A stretch of DNA of 64,000 nt, taken from contig JBBRMR010000019.1 of assembly GCA_038230735.1 (NCBI GenBank), positions 7,130-71,129 of the forward strand, read 5' to 3'. Positions 1-9,057 of this stretch are shown here, in pieces. Under the pieces are notes generated by a model. The model searched no databases, had not been told where the DNA came from, and saw only the letters and a list, made by a program, of their open reading frames with translations. How positions within the stretch are numbered: position 1 is the stretch's first letter; every line of letters begins with the position of its first letter. The translations under genes and the position numbers were made by a program. The stretch is from Arcicella sp038230735 (GTDB taxonomy: Bacteria; Bacteroidota; Bacteroidia; Cytophagales; Spirosomataceae).

Positions 1-992
1 GAGTAAGTCAAAGAATCGAACTTTATTTTGAATAGTTGTCCCGTGTAAAAATCTACGCCAAAATAATAGCCTTTCATGGAAAGATACGTTTGCCCACGAT
101 ACACGGTGCCACCCATAACTGACCGTGATTGTCCAGGATTTGGATAAGCTACCACGGGAAAGCGATAATTTGCGGCGGGAAGACAGCCCATAGTATTATA
201 GCCAGCATTGCCTTCATAACACCGCCAACCAAAATTGACTTGCATGGAATCTCGGTGAACTCGGCTAATTTCTTCAAAAGCATTTTGCCCCACATCACCA
301 ATCCACATATCACCCGTGAGTCTATCAAAATTCCAACGGAAGGGGTTTCTTAAACCCTTCGCTAAGATTTCCGTACCTGAAATATTACTCGCAGGAATCG
401 TATAAAAAGGAGGAGTATTTGAAGTATTAACATTTAAACGGAGCATTTTGCCAAGCAGATTGCCACTATTTTGAGAATTATTATCAGGGTCTCCTCCACT
501 ACCACCGTCTCCCGTGGAAAGGTACAGGAAGCCATCTTTGCCAAAGCGTAAAGTGCCGCCGTTATGATTGGCATAAGTGGGATGCGGAATGGTAATGACA
601 ACCTTTTTGGTAGCAACATCTGCTACATTTGCATTGTTACTGACCTGATAACGAGCGACTTCCAAACTGCCAATACTGTTGGTGTAATAGACAAAGAATA
701 AACCGTTAGTTTTGTATTGGGGGTGAAAACAAAGACTCAATAATCCTTGTTCACCGCCCGAAGTAATGCCAGTTACCGTTAGGAACGTACCTAACGAGGC
801 GAAATTTTTATCAAAAATTTTAATAATACCCCCTTTTTGCGGAATGAAAATACGGTTTGTACCATCACCCGCATTGATAAATTGCATGGGTTGCGTAAGA
901 CCCGTAATGACGGAATTGAGGGAGATATTGGGTTGAGCAAAAATGGGGAAACTCAACAGGCAAATAGCAAGAACAAAGTAATACTTTTTCAT
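1..992 (-). CDS. PQQ-dependent sugar (glucose/sorbosone) dehydrogenase, 3' end cut off by the window
   Basis: Reading leftwards from the ATG at 992 gives about 330 residues and no stop before base 1. The protein starts with a signal peptide (MKKYYFVLAICLLSFPIFAQ), followed by a six-bladed propeller of the soluble aldose dehydrogenase family. Motifs seen are NRIFIPQKGG, GGEQGLLSLCFHP, HNGGTLRFGKDGFLYLSTGD, LGKMLRLNV, LAKGLRNPFRWNFD and IGDVGQNAFEEI. Family knowledge: such periplasmic proteins oxidise sugars with PQQ and Ca2+, although many Bacteroidota homologues are uncharacterised and may end in a T9SS sorting domain, which would lie outside the window. The gene is divergent from the dipeptide epimerase gene. 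Family assignment is firm; substrate is unknown. Confidence 0.88.
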   Translation of the reverse strand, partial: MKKYYFVLAICLLSFPIFAQPNISLNSVITGLTQPMQFINAGDGTNRIFIPQKGGIIKIFDKNFASLGTFLTVTGITSGGEQGLLSLCFHPQYKTNGLFFVYYTNSIGSLEVARYQVSNNANVADVATKKVVITIPHPTYANHNGGTLRFGKDGFLYLSTGDGGSGGDPDNNSQNSGNLLGKMLRLNVNTSNTPPFYTIPASNISGTEILAKGLRNPFRWNFDRLTGDMWIGDVGQNAFEEISRVHRDSMQVNFGWRCYEGNAGYNTMGCLPAANYRFPVVAYPNPGQSRSVMGGTVYRGQTYLSMKGYYFGVDFYTGQLFKIKFDSLTY

Positions 993-1181
993 AACAAGAT
1001 TATGTGTTTAAATATAAAATCAAAAGTACGGAACAGGATTGAGTTTGGACTTTCCGCTTACTCATTGTGTGGGATTTTGATGGTTTATGGTTTTGGGCTA
1101 TTTTATTAATTATCCTAATCCCCAAAACACACAACCTATCAAATTATCCCCTATCTTAGCCCAAACAAATAAAACCAGTCA

Positions 1182-2201
1182 ATGCAGTTAATCCTTCATC
1201 AATTTAAGTTAAAACTTCGTCATACTTTTACCATTACGCACGAGTCTCGTGATGTGCAACCTACACTGATTGTCGAACTCCGTGACGGTGATTTTCGGGG
1301 TTTTGGGGAGGCTACCGAAACGCCTTATTATGGCGTTACAATGGCAAAAATGATGGCTCAATTAGAAGCAATTCGTCCACTCATTGAGAATTATGACCTT
1401 CAAAGTCCAGAACAATTTTGGGCGGATATGCTCCTGCACCTCAAAGACGACCATCCTTTTGCACTATGTGCTTTGGACATTGCCGCCAACGATCTTTGGG
1501 CAAAGAAAAAAGGACAACCTTTATACAAACTCTGGAACTTAGACCCTGCCAATAATCCTATCACCGACTATACCATCGGGATTGATACGGTGGAGAAAAT
1601 GGTCGAAAAAATGCAGGAAGTGCCATTTCCATTGTATAAAATCAAATTAGGCACAAGAGACGATATTAAAATAGTTCAAGAACTTCGTAAACATACCAAT
1701 GCCATTTTCAGGGTAGATGCCAACACGGCTTGGGGCGTGGAAGAAACGTTAAATAATGCCATTGCCTTGAAAAATTTAGGCGTAGAATTCATCGAACAAC
1801 CCATGAAAGCCGACAATTGGGAAGGTATGAAACGGGTTTTTGCCGAGTCAGTTTTGCCCATCATGGCGGATGAAAGTTGCATCGTGGAAGAGGACGTGGC
1901 TCGGTGCTATGGTTTCTTTCATATTATCAACATCAAACTGATGAAATGTGGTGGACTTACCCCTGCAAGGCGGATGATTGACCACGCCCGTAAATTGGGT
2001 TTGAAAGTGATGGTGGGTTGCATGACCGAATCCAATGTAGGCTGTTCTGCCATTGCTCAATTATTACCCCTTTTGGATTACGTGGACATGGACGGAATTC
2101 TACTGGTGGACGACCAAGTTTCAATGGGCATTACGATTGACTATGGCAAGGTGATTTATGCGGAGGAAAATGGCACGGGAGCTTCGCTAATTAATAGTTG
2201 A
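1182..2201 (+). CDS. L-Ala-D/L-Glu (dipeptide) epimerase, enolase superfamily
   Basis: A 339-residue muconate-lactonizing-enzyme-type barrel. The expected catalytic set is present: K-x-K at K153/K155 (KIKLG), metal ligands D179 (DANTAW), E205 (EQP) and D230 (ADES), and the second catalytic lysine K252 (NIKLMKCGG). Family knowledge: these cytoplasmic enzymes epimerise L-Ala-D-Glu released from peptidoglycan to L-Ala-L-Glu so that it can be hydrolysed. The stop is one base away from the ATG of the aminotransferase, so the two are probably co-transcribed. The GCMTES loop near residue 286 is typical of dipeptide epimerases. Other dipeptide specificity is possible. Confidence 0.9.
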   Translation: MQLILHQFKLKLRHTFTITHESRDVQPTLIVELRDGDFRGFGEATETPYYGVTMAKMMAQLEAIRPLIENYDLQSPEQFWADMLLHLKDDHPFALCALDIAANDLWAKKKGQPLYKLWNLDPANNPITDYTIGIDTVEKMVEKMQEVPFPLYKIKLGTRDDIKIVQELRKHTNAIFRVDANTAWGVEETLNNAIALKNLGVEFIEQPMKADNWEGMKRVFAESVLPIMADESCIVEEDVARCYGFFHIINIKLMKCGGLTPARRMIDHARKLGLKVMVGCMTESNVGCSAIAQLLPLLDYVDMDGILLVDDQVSMGITIDYGKVIYAEENGTGASLINS

Positions 2202-2202
2202 T

Positions 2203-3249
2203 ATGGCACACTACACCAACCACCTTCCCAGCCGAATCATCACCATTGATAACCAAGAATATCTTTGGTTTAGTGGCACTTCTTATTTGGGAATGGCTCA
2301 TCATCAAGGGTTCAGAGAAAATTTTGCTCAGGCGGTTGCTTGTTATGGTACGTCTTGGGGGAGTTCTCGGAATAACTCGGTTCGTTTAGAAATCTTTGAA
2401 GAAGCGGAGTTAGCATTAGCCCGATTTGCCAATATGTCCGCCGCCCTTACAGTCTCTTCGGGAATGTGGGCAGGGCAGTTAGTTACGCATTTCCTCCAAC
2501 AACAAAATGCTACTTTTTATTACGCTCCCAAAACGCATCCTGCCCTTTGGCAAAGCAATTCTTTGCAATTAAGAGATTGGGAAAAGGGGTTAAGTTATGT
2601 TGATTGGGTGAAAATTATTGTCCAAAAAATTAAGGAATCGGATAACGAAAATATTGTTATTTGTTCCGATGCCGTGGGTTCTCCGTATGTAGAAGCCTTT
2701 GATTTTCAATGGATTGAGGATTTACCGAAGGATAGAAATATTACGGTGGTGCTGGATGCTTCGCATAGTTTGGGGATAATGAACGGAATACAGCCCCGTT
2801 CTACAAAAGTTATCATCACTGCCTCTCTAAACAAAGCCCTCGCTATGCCAGGCGGAGTGATTTTTTCGGATGAAGAGACTATTTCCCAAATCCGACAAAT
2901 GACCATGTTTGCGGGTGCATCGCCCATGATGCCTGCTTTGTTGGATGCTTTTGTGAATTCCGTGGATTTTTATCAAGAACAACAGCAAAAATTATTGGAG
3001 AATATTCAGTATTTTAACAACTTAATTCCCAAAAATACCTTTCTAAGTTATACTGAAAATTATCCTGCTTATTGTACTTATCAAGAGGGATTTTTTGAAT
3101 ACTTAAAAGAAAATGGTATTATGACCGCCTGTTTTCCTTATCCTACGGCAAATGATAAACCCGTTACTCGGCTGGTTGTCAGTGCTTTGCATACGAAGGA
3201 GGATTTGGAGAAGGTGGGGGAGTTTTGTACCACAGGCTTTAGCCTGTAA
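2203..3249 (+). CDS. PLP-dependent aminotransferase class I/II-fold protein (KBL/BioF-like)
   Basis: The 348-residue protein resembles the alpha-oxoamine synthase/aminotransferase fold. It has TSYLGMAHH near the N-terminus, a CSDAVGSPYVEAF segment, VVLDASHSLG for the cofactor aspartate, and ASLNKALAMPGG with the likely Schiff-base lysine K211. It starts one base after the epimerase stop, suggesting translational coupling and a role in handling amino acids from cell-wall peptides; the exact reaction is unknown. It is shorter than BioF (about 385 aa). The last residues (CTTGFSL) and the stop codon are encoded by the left arm of the REP hairpin at 3227-3292, so the native C-terminus may have been replaced. 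Confidence 0.8.
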   Translation: MAHYTNHLPSRIITIDNQEYLWFSGTSYLGMAHHQGFRENFAQAVACYGTSWGSSRNNSVRLEIFEEAELALARFANMSAALTVSSGMWAGQLVTHFLQQQNATFYYAPKTHPALWQSNSLQLRDWEKGLSYVDWVKIIVQKIKESDNENIVICSDAVGSPYVEAFDFQWIEDLPKDRNITVVLDASHSLGIMNGIQPRSTKVIITASLNKALAMPGGVIFSDEETISQIRQMTMFAGASPMMPALLDAFVNSVDFYQEQQQKLLENIQYFNNLIPKNTFLSYTENYPAYCTYQEGFFEYLKENGIMTACFPYPTANDKPVTRLVVSALHTKEDLEKVGEFCTTGFSL

Positions 3250-3292
3250 ATAATAATAATAATCTTCATTAACAGGCTAAAGCCTGTGGTAC
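3227..3292. repeat. REP/REPIN-type double palindrome
   Basis: Two perfectly inverted 21-bp arms (3227-3247 and 3272-3292) flank a 24-base AT-rich loop containing a TAA-rich run. Each arm also contains a palindrome of its own (ACAGGCT-nn-AGCCTGT). This is the architecture of paired REP hairpins mobilised in trans by RAYT transposases. The left arm overlaps the 3' end of the aminotransferase gene and the right arm ends 5 bases before the next ATG. Confidence 0.8.
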
Positions 3293-3297
3293 TTTTT

Positions 3298-4545
3298 ATG
3301 AAAAAAATATACTTTATCCTCCTCTCCCTGATGATTTCAAATATCTCAGAAGCCCAAAAAATCAATACCGATTTTTTGCCAAAATTGATGGCTACTAAGC
3401 CCGAACAATTCAAAAATTTGATGGATAATTCAGAGCATTATCGGCTTCAAATTCTTTATACTCAGATAGATAGAGACAAAAAGAACCGACCGAAGTTTAC
3501 CACTTATGGTTATCGGATAAATAATACTGAATATTTTTATCCCGCCAGCACGGTCAAATTTCCAGCGAGTGCTTTGGCTTTGGAGAAAATTAATAATTTG
3601 AATATCAAAGGATTAACCAAAGAAACCGTCATGCTCACGGGGGCGGAATACGAACGACACACGCCCGTAATGAAGGATTCTACTGCTGAAAATGGTTTGC
3701 CGTCAGTGGCTCATTATATCAAAAAAATCTTGATGGTTTCGGATAATGATGCCTTCAATCGTTTGTACGAATTTATGGGACAAGAAGGTTTTAATGATGC
3801 TTTGCGGAAGAAAGGTTATACCGATACTCGTATTTTTCACCGCTTGCAAGTGGGCATGAATAAGGAACAAAACCGCAGAACGAATCCCGTAAAATTCATG
3901 AATGGCAATGAGGTAGTTTATCAGCAACCGATGATTACTTCTCAGAAAGATTACGATTCGCCCACGCCCATTTTGATTGATAAAGGATACATGAAAGGTG
4001 ATTCTGTTATCAATGAACCGTACAGTTTTACAAATAGAAACTTTTTCCCTTTGATAGACCAACAATCCATCTTGAAATCTATTCTTTTTCCAGAGTCCGT
4101 GGAGGCAAAAAAACGCTTTAATTTGACTACTGACGATTATAAGTTTATCTACAAATATATGTCGCAAATGCCCACGGAAAGTACTTATCCAAAATATAAT
4201 CCCGTAGAATTTTATCCAACTTATTGCAAATTTATGCTGTACGGAAGTGGAAAAAATGACGTACCAAATCCCAATATCAGAATCTTCAACAAAGTTGGCG
4301 ATGCCTACGGTTTTTTGTTAGACAATACCTATATTGTGGACTTTGAAAAGGGCGTAGAATTTATGGTAACTGCCGTTTTACTGTGTAATGAAGACGGAAT
4401 TTTCAACGATGATAAATACGATTACGATACCATCGGCTTTCCCTTTATGAAAAATTTAGGACAGTTAATCTATGAACATGAATTGACTCGCCCACGGAAA
4501 TACAAGGCAGATTTGAGTCGGTTTAAGATGGGGTATGATAAGTAG
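3298..4545 (+). CDS. Class A beta-lactamase-like serine hydrolase, secreted
   Basis: The ATG at 3298 opens a signal peptide (MKKIYFILLSLMISNISEAQ); a GTG twelve bases upstream lies in the REP arm and is less likely. The three signatures of penicillin-recognising enzymes are present in order: S-x-x-K as S84-TV-K87, SDN at 148-150, and KVG (equivalent to KTG) at 332-334. The roughly 415-aa length exceeds true class A beta-lactamases (about 290 aa), and an extra segment lies between SDN and KVG, so a cell-wall peptidase or esterase role is more likely than resistance. It follows the epimerase/aminotransferase pair, consistent with murein recycling, though the REP element separates it from them. 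Confidence 0.8.
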   Translation: MKKIYFILLSLMISNISEAQKINTDFLPKLMATKPEQFKNLMDNSEHYRLQILYTQIDRDKKNRPKFTTYGYRINNTEYFYPASTVKFPASALALEKINNLNIKGLTKETVMLTGAEYERHTPVMKDSTAENGLPSVAHYIKKILMVSDNDAFNRLYEFMGQEGFNDALRKKGYTDTRIFHRLQVGMNKEQNRRTNPVKFMNGNEVVYQQPMITSQKDYDSPTPILIDKGYMKGDSVINEPYSFTNRNFFPLIDQQSILKSILFPESVEAKKRFNLTTDDYKFIYKYMSQMPTESTYPKYNPVEFYPTYCKFMLYGSGKNDVPNPNIRIFNKVGDAYGFLLDNTYIVDFEKGVEFMVTAVLLCNEDGIFNDDKYDYDTIGFPFMKNLGQLIYEHELTRPRKYKADLSRFKMGYDK

Positions 4546-4609
4546 ATTTATTACCTTTGAAATCAGAGATTTACACAAATAATATTCTAAATTTTACCAC
4601 AAAATTACC

Positions 4610-7600
4610 ATGAAAAAACAAGTAATACCTCTTATTATTTTCTTGTTAGCAGGGTTTTCAATTAATGCACAAAGCATCGCTACTGGACAAGTTGCTGGCA
4701 CTGTTTGCAAAGGAACTACTATTGCTCTACCCTTTATTTCTTCAACTGATTTTGAGAGTAGTAATGTTTTCAAAGTTCAAATTAGCAGTCAATATTCAGA
4801 CAATAAGTGGACAGATTTAGAAGCAAAAGGCACAAAATCACCACTGAATGTTTCTATTCCACCAGATTTTGACCCAACAAATACCATTAGTCCAACCGTA
4901 TATTATATTCGAGTTATTTCAAGTAAACCCGCTATAATTGGTCAAGAATCTTCAATTTTTGGGATTTATTCAAAATCCGAAATTTCATTAACTGATGCTT
5001 CAATTAAAAGTGTCAATCCTTTCCAAAGCACTAATTTAATATTCAGTGGTAAAGGTTCTTTCCCTGCAAAAATAGTATTTACTGATAGTACGAGTCTGAA
5101 TATTGACGCAGTAAGTTCGCTGGGAGGTTCTAAGGTTTATCCATCCAAAACAAACAATTATAAAGTTGCCTATTCTGAAAATATATGCGGGATAGGTATT
5201 GGGAAAGGGGAAGTGGTTGTATCAGTTAATGAAATTGGGTTGAAAGTTTTAAGACCTAACAATTTAAGTACCTGTTTAGATGGAATGCTTAAAATTCCAG
5301 TTTCCACTTATTTGGGAAAGAAATTTAATGCTGATAATGTGATGAAAATTGGGTTGAAAGATGTTCAAACTAATGCGGAATTTGAAATTGATGCAATCGA
5401 AAAAAATAACGTTATAGAAGCGAAAATACCCAATAATATTATTCCCAATAAAAATTACAGTATAAGAATAATAAGTAGTAGCCCCAAAGCAACTTCCGAT
5501 TGGACATCTTACTATGAAAGCGTTTCAATTGGAGATAAAACCTCCGCCGAGATTATTTCGACAAGTACAGCAATTGATTGGGGGAACAGTATTACCTTAA
5601 AATTTAAAGTAAGCGGTGTTAGCCCTTGGTTTATTACACTGAATGACGGAACTTCACTTACCCTCAACAATGCAAACAAAGACGATGCGTTTACAGTAAA
5701 ACCAGAAGAGACTCGAAAATATGCCATTGCTTCTGTTACGAGTGGATGTGGTGTGGGAGTTGCTCAAAAAAGCGTCATGGATGTAACGGTGAATTCAGGG
5801 GTTGTCCTTGATTCGATTCAACAAAAAGAAGTTTGTGTTGGTGATATTTTAACCCTAAAATACGCTATTAAAGGTGATTTGAACAGTGATTATTTTTCTG
5901 TAATCTTGAAAAGCGGATATTATGGAAGCCCAATTTTTGTAAATGCAATTTTTGCTAATGGATTGTTGAAAATCAATGTGCCTGTGGGAATGTTCAAAAA
6001 CAGTACAGACCAAGAAATTAATTATTTTGTTGGGGTAAGCTATAAGAATATCAGAGATTATACATACAGTAAAAATACAGTTAGAATAAAACAAAATCCC
6101 AATGCAACCTTTACTAATGTAAATCCTATTAATATGAATGAAAGAGGGGAAAGAAATTTACCCATAGCGATTTCTGCGAGTGGTATTTATAAAATTACTT
6201 TTGATGATTCAACCAGTTTTACCAGTAATTCTATTAATGAAGTTATTAATAATTCTCCTTGGAATATTCCTGTTCGTGTCGTTAAAACAAAAACTTTCAC
6301 GCTTAAATCTATTAGCAATTCATGTGCAACCACTTTGATTAAAGATGGGAAAAGTATTACCGTAAATGTTAAAAATTCGCTTTCGAATGATATAATAATT
6401 AGCGATTATAAAAATCGTTTTTGCGAAGGTGATACAATGAAAGTATATTTTAAAACCATTGGTACTTACAATCCAGAAAATGAATTTCGAGTAGAACTGA
6501 CTAATCCTTCTATAATTCTGGAGAAAGGTAAATCATCACCCATCGCTATCGTTTACCCCAAGAATTTAATAAACTCTGGTTCATACATAAAAGTATCATC
6601 TACTAATCCGACATCGTCGAGTGAACTTAGTAATATTCAAATAAATACAAAACCTTTTGCTGAACTTTATACCAGTATCAAAGAAGTTATCAAGGGTGAA
6701 GTATTCCCATACAGTATTTTCCTTCGTGCAGGCGTAAATAATAATACCTATACTTTCTCTGATGGAACGGTAAAACTGGACGGTAATTTATCTAATAACT
6801 ACATAAGTCTCAATCAAGATACCCCTTTCTATTTAAAATCCGTTTCCAATGAATGTGGCGTGGGTACGGTTCCTTCTTATAGTGCAAAAATCAATGTTAT
6901 CCCCTATAAAATTACCCGAGAAAAACCTAATACCTTGGGTTTTGAGAATAGTTATTGTGTTGGTTCAAGTTTTGATTACGCATACTCAATTGCAGGAAAA
7001 TTAGACCCAAACATAAAGTTTAATCTACAAATTGCGTCAATAAAAGATAGCGTTTTTACAGATTTGGTCAGTAACACTACTAACAATCCAATCACGGCAA
7101 AAATACCCTCAAATTTGCTTGATGGAAATTATTTTATTCGCTTGATAGGCAGTATAAACCCCTCATATTCTTCCATTTTTGAAGTAGTCACGGTGGCAAG
7201 CCCTGTGTCAGCAACTATGACTGCAACCGATGGAACAAGTGCTGCACTGGTTGATGCGGGAAGTTTCTATTTTCTGAAATACAATATTAAAGGAACAGCA
7301 CCCGCTAATCTGACGGTTTCAAATGAAAATAATGACTTTTATTCTTTTGACCGTTTTTACTTCACCAACTCTTTTTCACATAATGTTAATCCTACAAAAT
7401 CAGAGACATTTAGTATTAAGAAATTAGAAAATGTGTGTGGTTATGGAACGGCAAATGGGTCTGTGAAATTTACGATAAAACCATCTTTTTCACTGAAAGA
7501 CTTACCTATTTTTTCCACCTGTTTAGGCGAAAATCTTGAAATTGATGCTAATTCATTTGGAGAATTTGAAAACGATAATATTTTCAAAATATCATTGATT

Positions 7601-8887
7601 GACGCTAAAAAAAATAGGTTTGATGTTAGCGAAACTAAAAACCTACAAGGAAAATTAAAAGTTGAAATTCCCACTAATATTCCTCTTGGTTATTACCAAT
7701 TAGAGGTTAGTTCTTCTAAACCTACTTTTACTAAAATGAGCAATAATTCCTTTTTCGTTAATGCAATTCCCGATATTACCTTGTCGGGAAATACAACAAT
7801 TAATTCAGGACAGTCAACAAATATTAATCTCGTTAATCAAACTTTAAAAAATATTCCAGATTATAATTATTTTTCTAACGATAGTAATACGCCAACCTTG
7901 ATATTATCCGATGGCAAAGGTTTAAAGTTGGCTAATTACAAACTCTCCACTATTGTAAACCCTTCATCTACAACTACTTATACGATAAGGTCGGTAGAAA
8001 ACATTTGTGGAATTGGTAAAGCAAGTGGTAGTGCTATTATCACAGTTAATCCAAAATCGGATAAATCAATTACAACTCTGTTTGTTCCTAACAATAAGTC
8101 TTTTATTTGCTCTGGAACGAGTTATTCACTGGATTTTGAAACAAAAGGGGTGTTTTCTTCTACCAATAAATTTACGGCTCAGATTTCTGATAAGAGTGGT
8201 GAGAATTTTAAAGACATCGTTTCGGAGGGAGATAAAAGCCCTTTAAAAGTTACGATTCCAGATAATTTAGAGATTGGAGAAAACTATCGAATCAGAGTAG
8301 TTTCTTCTGATAAAGATGCCACAAGTGGGGCAAATACCTTTCCGTTAAGCATTTTCAAATCGGTCGTAGCCACCTTAGATTCAACTAATTACTATTTCAC
8401 AGAAGGTAAAATTATAAACGTCAAAATTAATCTAACGGGAGGCACTCCGCCATGGGTAATTAAATTTGGAACGGATGAATTATATGCAAGAACATACTCC
8501 AACATAACAACATCTCCCTATGTTTTCAGGATTACTCCCGTTAATCCAGTTACTTACAAAATTTTTGAAGTATATGATGCTTTTTGTGTAGGCAAAGTCT
8601 CAGGCACGGCAATCGTAAAACTTGAACTCATCACCGCCAACGAAGAACTGTCAGATTTTGAGGTAAAGTTATTCCCAAATCCAACATCGGATAAAATAAC
8701 CATTGAAAGTGATAATTATAAAAATGCCGTTTTAAAGATTTTTGACAACTTAGGAAGGCAGATTTTACAGCAAAATATCATTAAATCTGAGACCATTTTA
8801 GATATTTCAAATTTTAAAACTGGACAATATTTGTTGCAAATTGAAAGAGACAATAAAAGGAGTGTTTATAAAATTCAGAAACTATAA
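4610..8887 (+). CDS. Large secreted repeat protein with T9SS type A sorting domain
   Basis: A 1425-residue protein with signal peptide (MKKQVIPLIIFLLAGFSINA) and seven tandem units of about 170-190 residues. Each unit opens with a Cys-x-Gly motif (CKGTTIAL, CLDGMLKI, CVGDILTL, CEGDTMKV, CVGSSFDY, CLGENLEI, CSGTSYSL) and closes with a cysteine-containing strand, usually CGxG (CGIGIGKG, CGVGVAQK, CATTLIKD, CGVGTVPS, CGYGTANG, CGIGKASG, CVGKVSG), suggesting Ig-like beta-sandwiches with a disulphide. Residues from about 1345 onward (VKLFPNPTSDKITIE ... GQYLLQI) form a canonical T9SS type A CTD. The protein is therefore probably exported through the outer membrane and attached to the cell surface or released. 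An adhesin or matrix role is inference. A strong terminator follows directly. Confidence 0.85.
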   Translation: MKKQVIPLIIFLLAGFSINAQSIATGQVAGTVCKGTTIALPFISSTDFESSNVFKVQISSQYSDNKWTDLEAKGTKSPLNVSIPPDFDPTNTISPTVYYIRVISSKPAIIGQESSIFGIYSKSEISLTDASIKSVNPFQSTNLIFSGKGSFPAKIVFTDSTSLNIDAVSSLGGSKVYPSKTNNYKVAYSENICGIGIGKGEVVVSVNEIGLKVLRPNNLSTCLDGMLKIPVSTYLGKKFNADNVMKIGLKDVQTNAEFEIDAIEKNNVIEAKIPNNIIPNKNYSIRIISSSPKATSDWTSYYESVSIGDKTSAEIISTSTAIDWGNSITLKFKVSGVSPWFITLNDGTSLTLNNANKDDAFTVKPEETRKYAIASVTSGCGVGVAQKSVMDVTVNSGVVLDSIQQKEVCVGDILTLKYAIKGDLNSDYFSVILKSGYYGSPIFVNAIFANGLLKINVPVGMFKNSTDQEINYFVGVSYKNIRDYTYSKNTVRIKQNPNATFTNVNPINMNERGERNLPIAISASGIYKITFDDSTSFTSNSINEVINNSPWNIPVRVVKTKTFTLKSISNSCATTLIKDGKSITVNVKNSLSNDIIISDYKNRFCEGDTMKVYFKTIGTYNPENEFRVELTNPSIILEKGKSSPIAIVYPKNLINSGSYIKVSSTNPTSSSELSNIQINTKPFAELYTSIKEVIKGEVFPYSIFLRAGVNNNTYTFSDGTVKLDGNLSNNYISLNQDTPFYLKSVSNECGVGTVPSYSAKINVIPYKITREKPNTLGFENSYCVGSSFDYAYSIAGKLDPNIKFNLQIASIKDSVFTDLVSNTTNNPITAKIPSNLLDGNYFIRLIGSINPSYSSIFEVVTVASPVSATMTATDGTSAALVDAGSFYFLKYNIKGTAPANLTVSNENNDFYSFDRFYFTNSFSHNVNPTKSETFSIKKLENVCGYGTANGSVKFTIKPSFSLKDLPIFSTCLGENLEIDANSFGEFENDNIFKISLIDAKKNRFDVSETKNLQGKLKVEIPTNIPLGYYQLEVSSSKPTFTKMSNNSFFVNAIPDITLSGNTTINSGQSTNINLVNQTLKNIPDYNYFSNDSNTPTLILSDGKGLKLANYKLSTIVNPSSTTTYTIRSVENICGIGKASGSAIITVNPKSDKSITTLFVPNNKSFICSGTSYSLDFETKGVFSSTNKFTAQISDKSGENFKDIVSEGDKSPLKVTIPDNLEIGENYRIRVVSSDKDATSGANTFPLSIFKSVVATLDSTNYYFTEGKIINVKINLTGGTPPWVIKFGTDELYARTYSNITTSPYVFRITPVNPVTYKIFEVYDAFCVGKVSGTAIVKLELITANEELSDFEVKLFPNPTSDKITIESDNYKNAVLKIFDNLGRQILQQNIIKSETILDISNFKTGQYLLQIERDNKRSVYKIQKL

Positions 8888-8890
8888 TCA

Positions 8891-8934
8891 TACAAAAAAT
8901 GCCTATCCGAGCAATTGGATAGGCATTTTTTGTA
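8891..8934. terminator. Strong intrinsic terminator
   Basis: An 18-bp perfect inverted repeat (8891-8908 and 8917-8934) with an 8-base loop and A/T tracts at both ends follows the stop of the 1425-aa gene by about 4 bases. It can serve that gene and also the convergent cytochrome gene. Confidence 0.88.
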
Positions 8935-9057
8935 TGAAAACTACAAATTTCTTAGTTTATTTTTCCTCCGAAACTTAGTTGTTTTGGCAATTAAGTTTGG
9001 ATAGTATGTTTGTTTGCGTTGGTTTATGAATCAATAAAGCACAGATGGAAAAGAACT

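Noticed and set aside
3703..4167. 154-codon antisense frame in the serine hydrolase gene
   Set aside because: No recognisable domain; the + strand frame has all catalytic motifs.
3298..4545. Antibiotic-resistance beta-lactamase
   Set aside because: Motifs fit the superfamily, but the length and the KVG motif differ from true class A enzymes.
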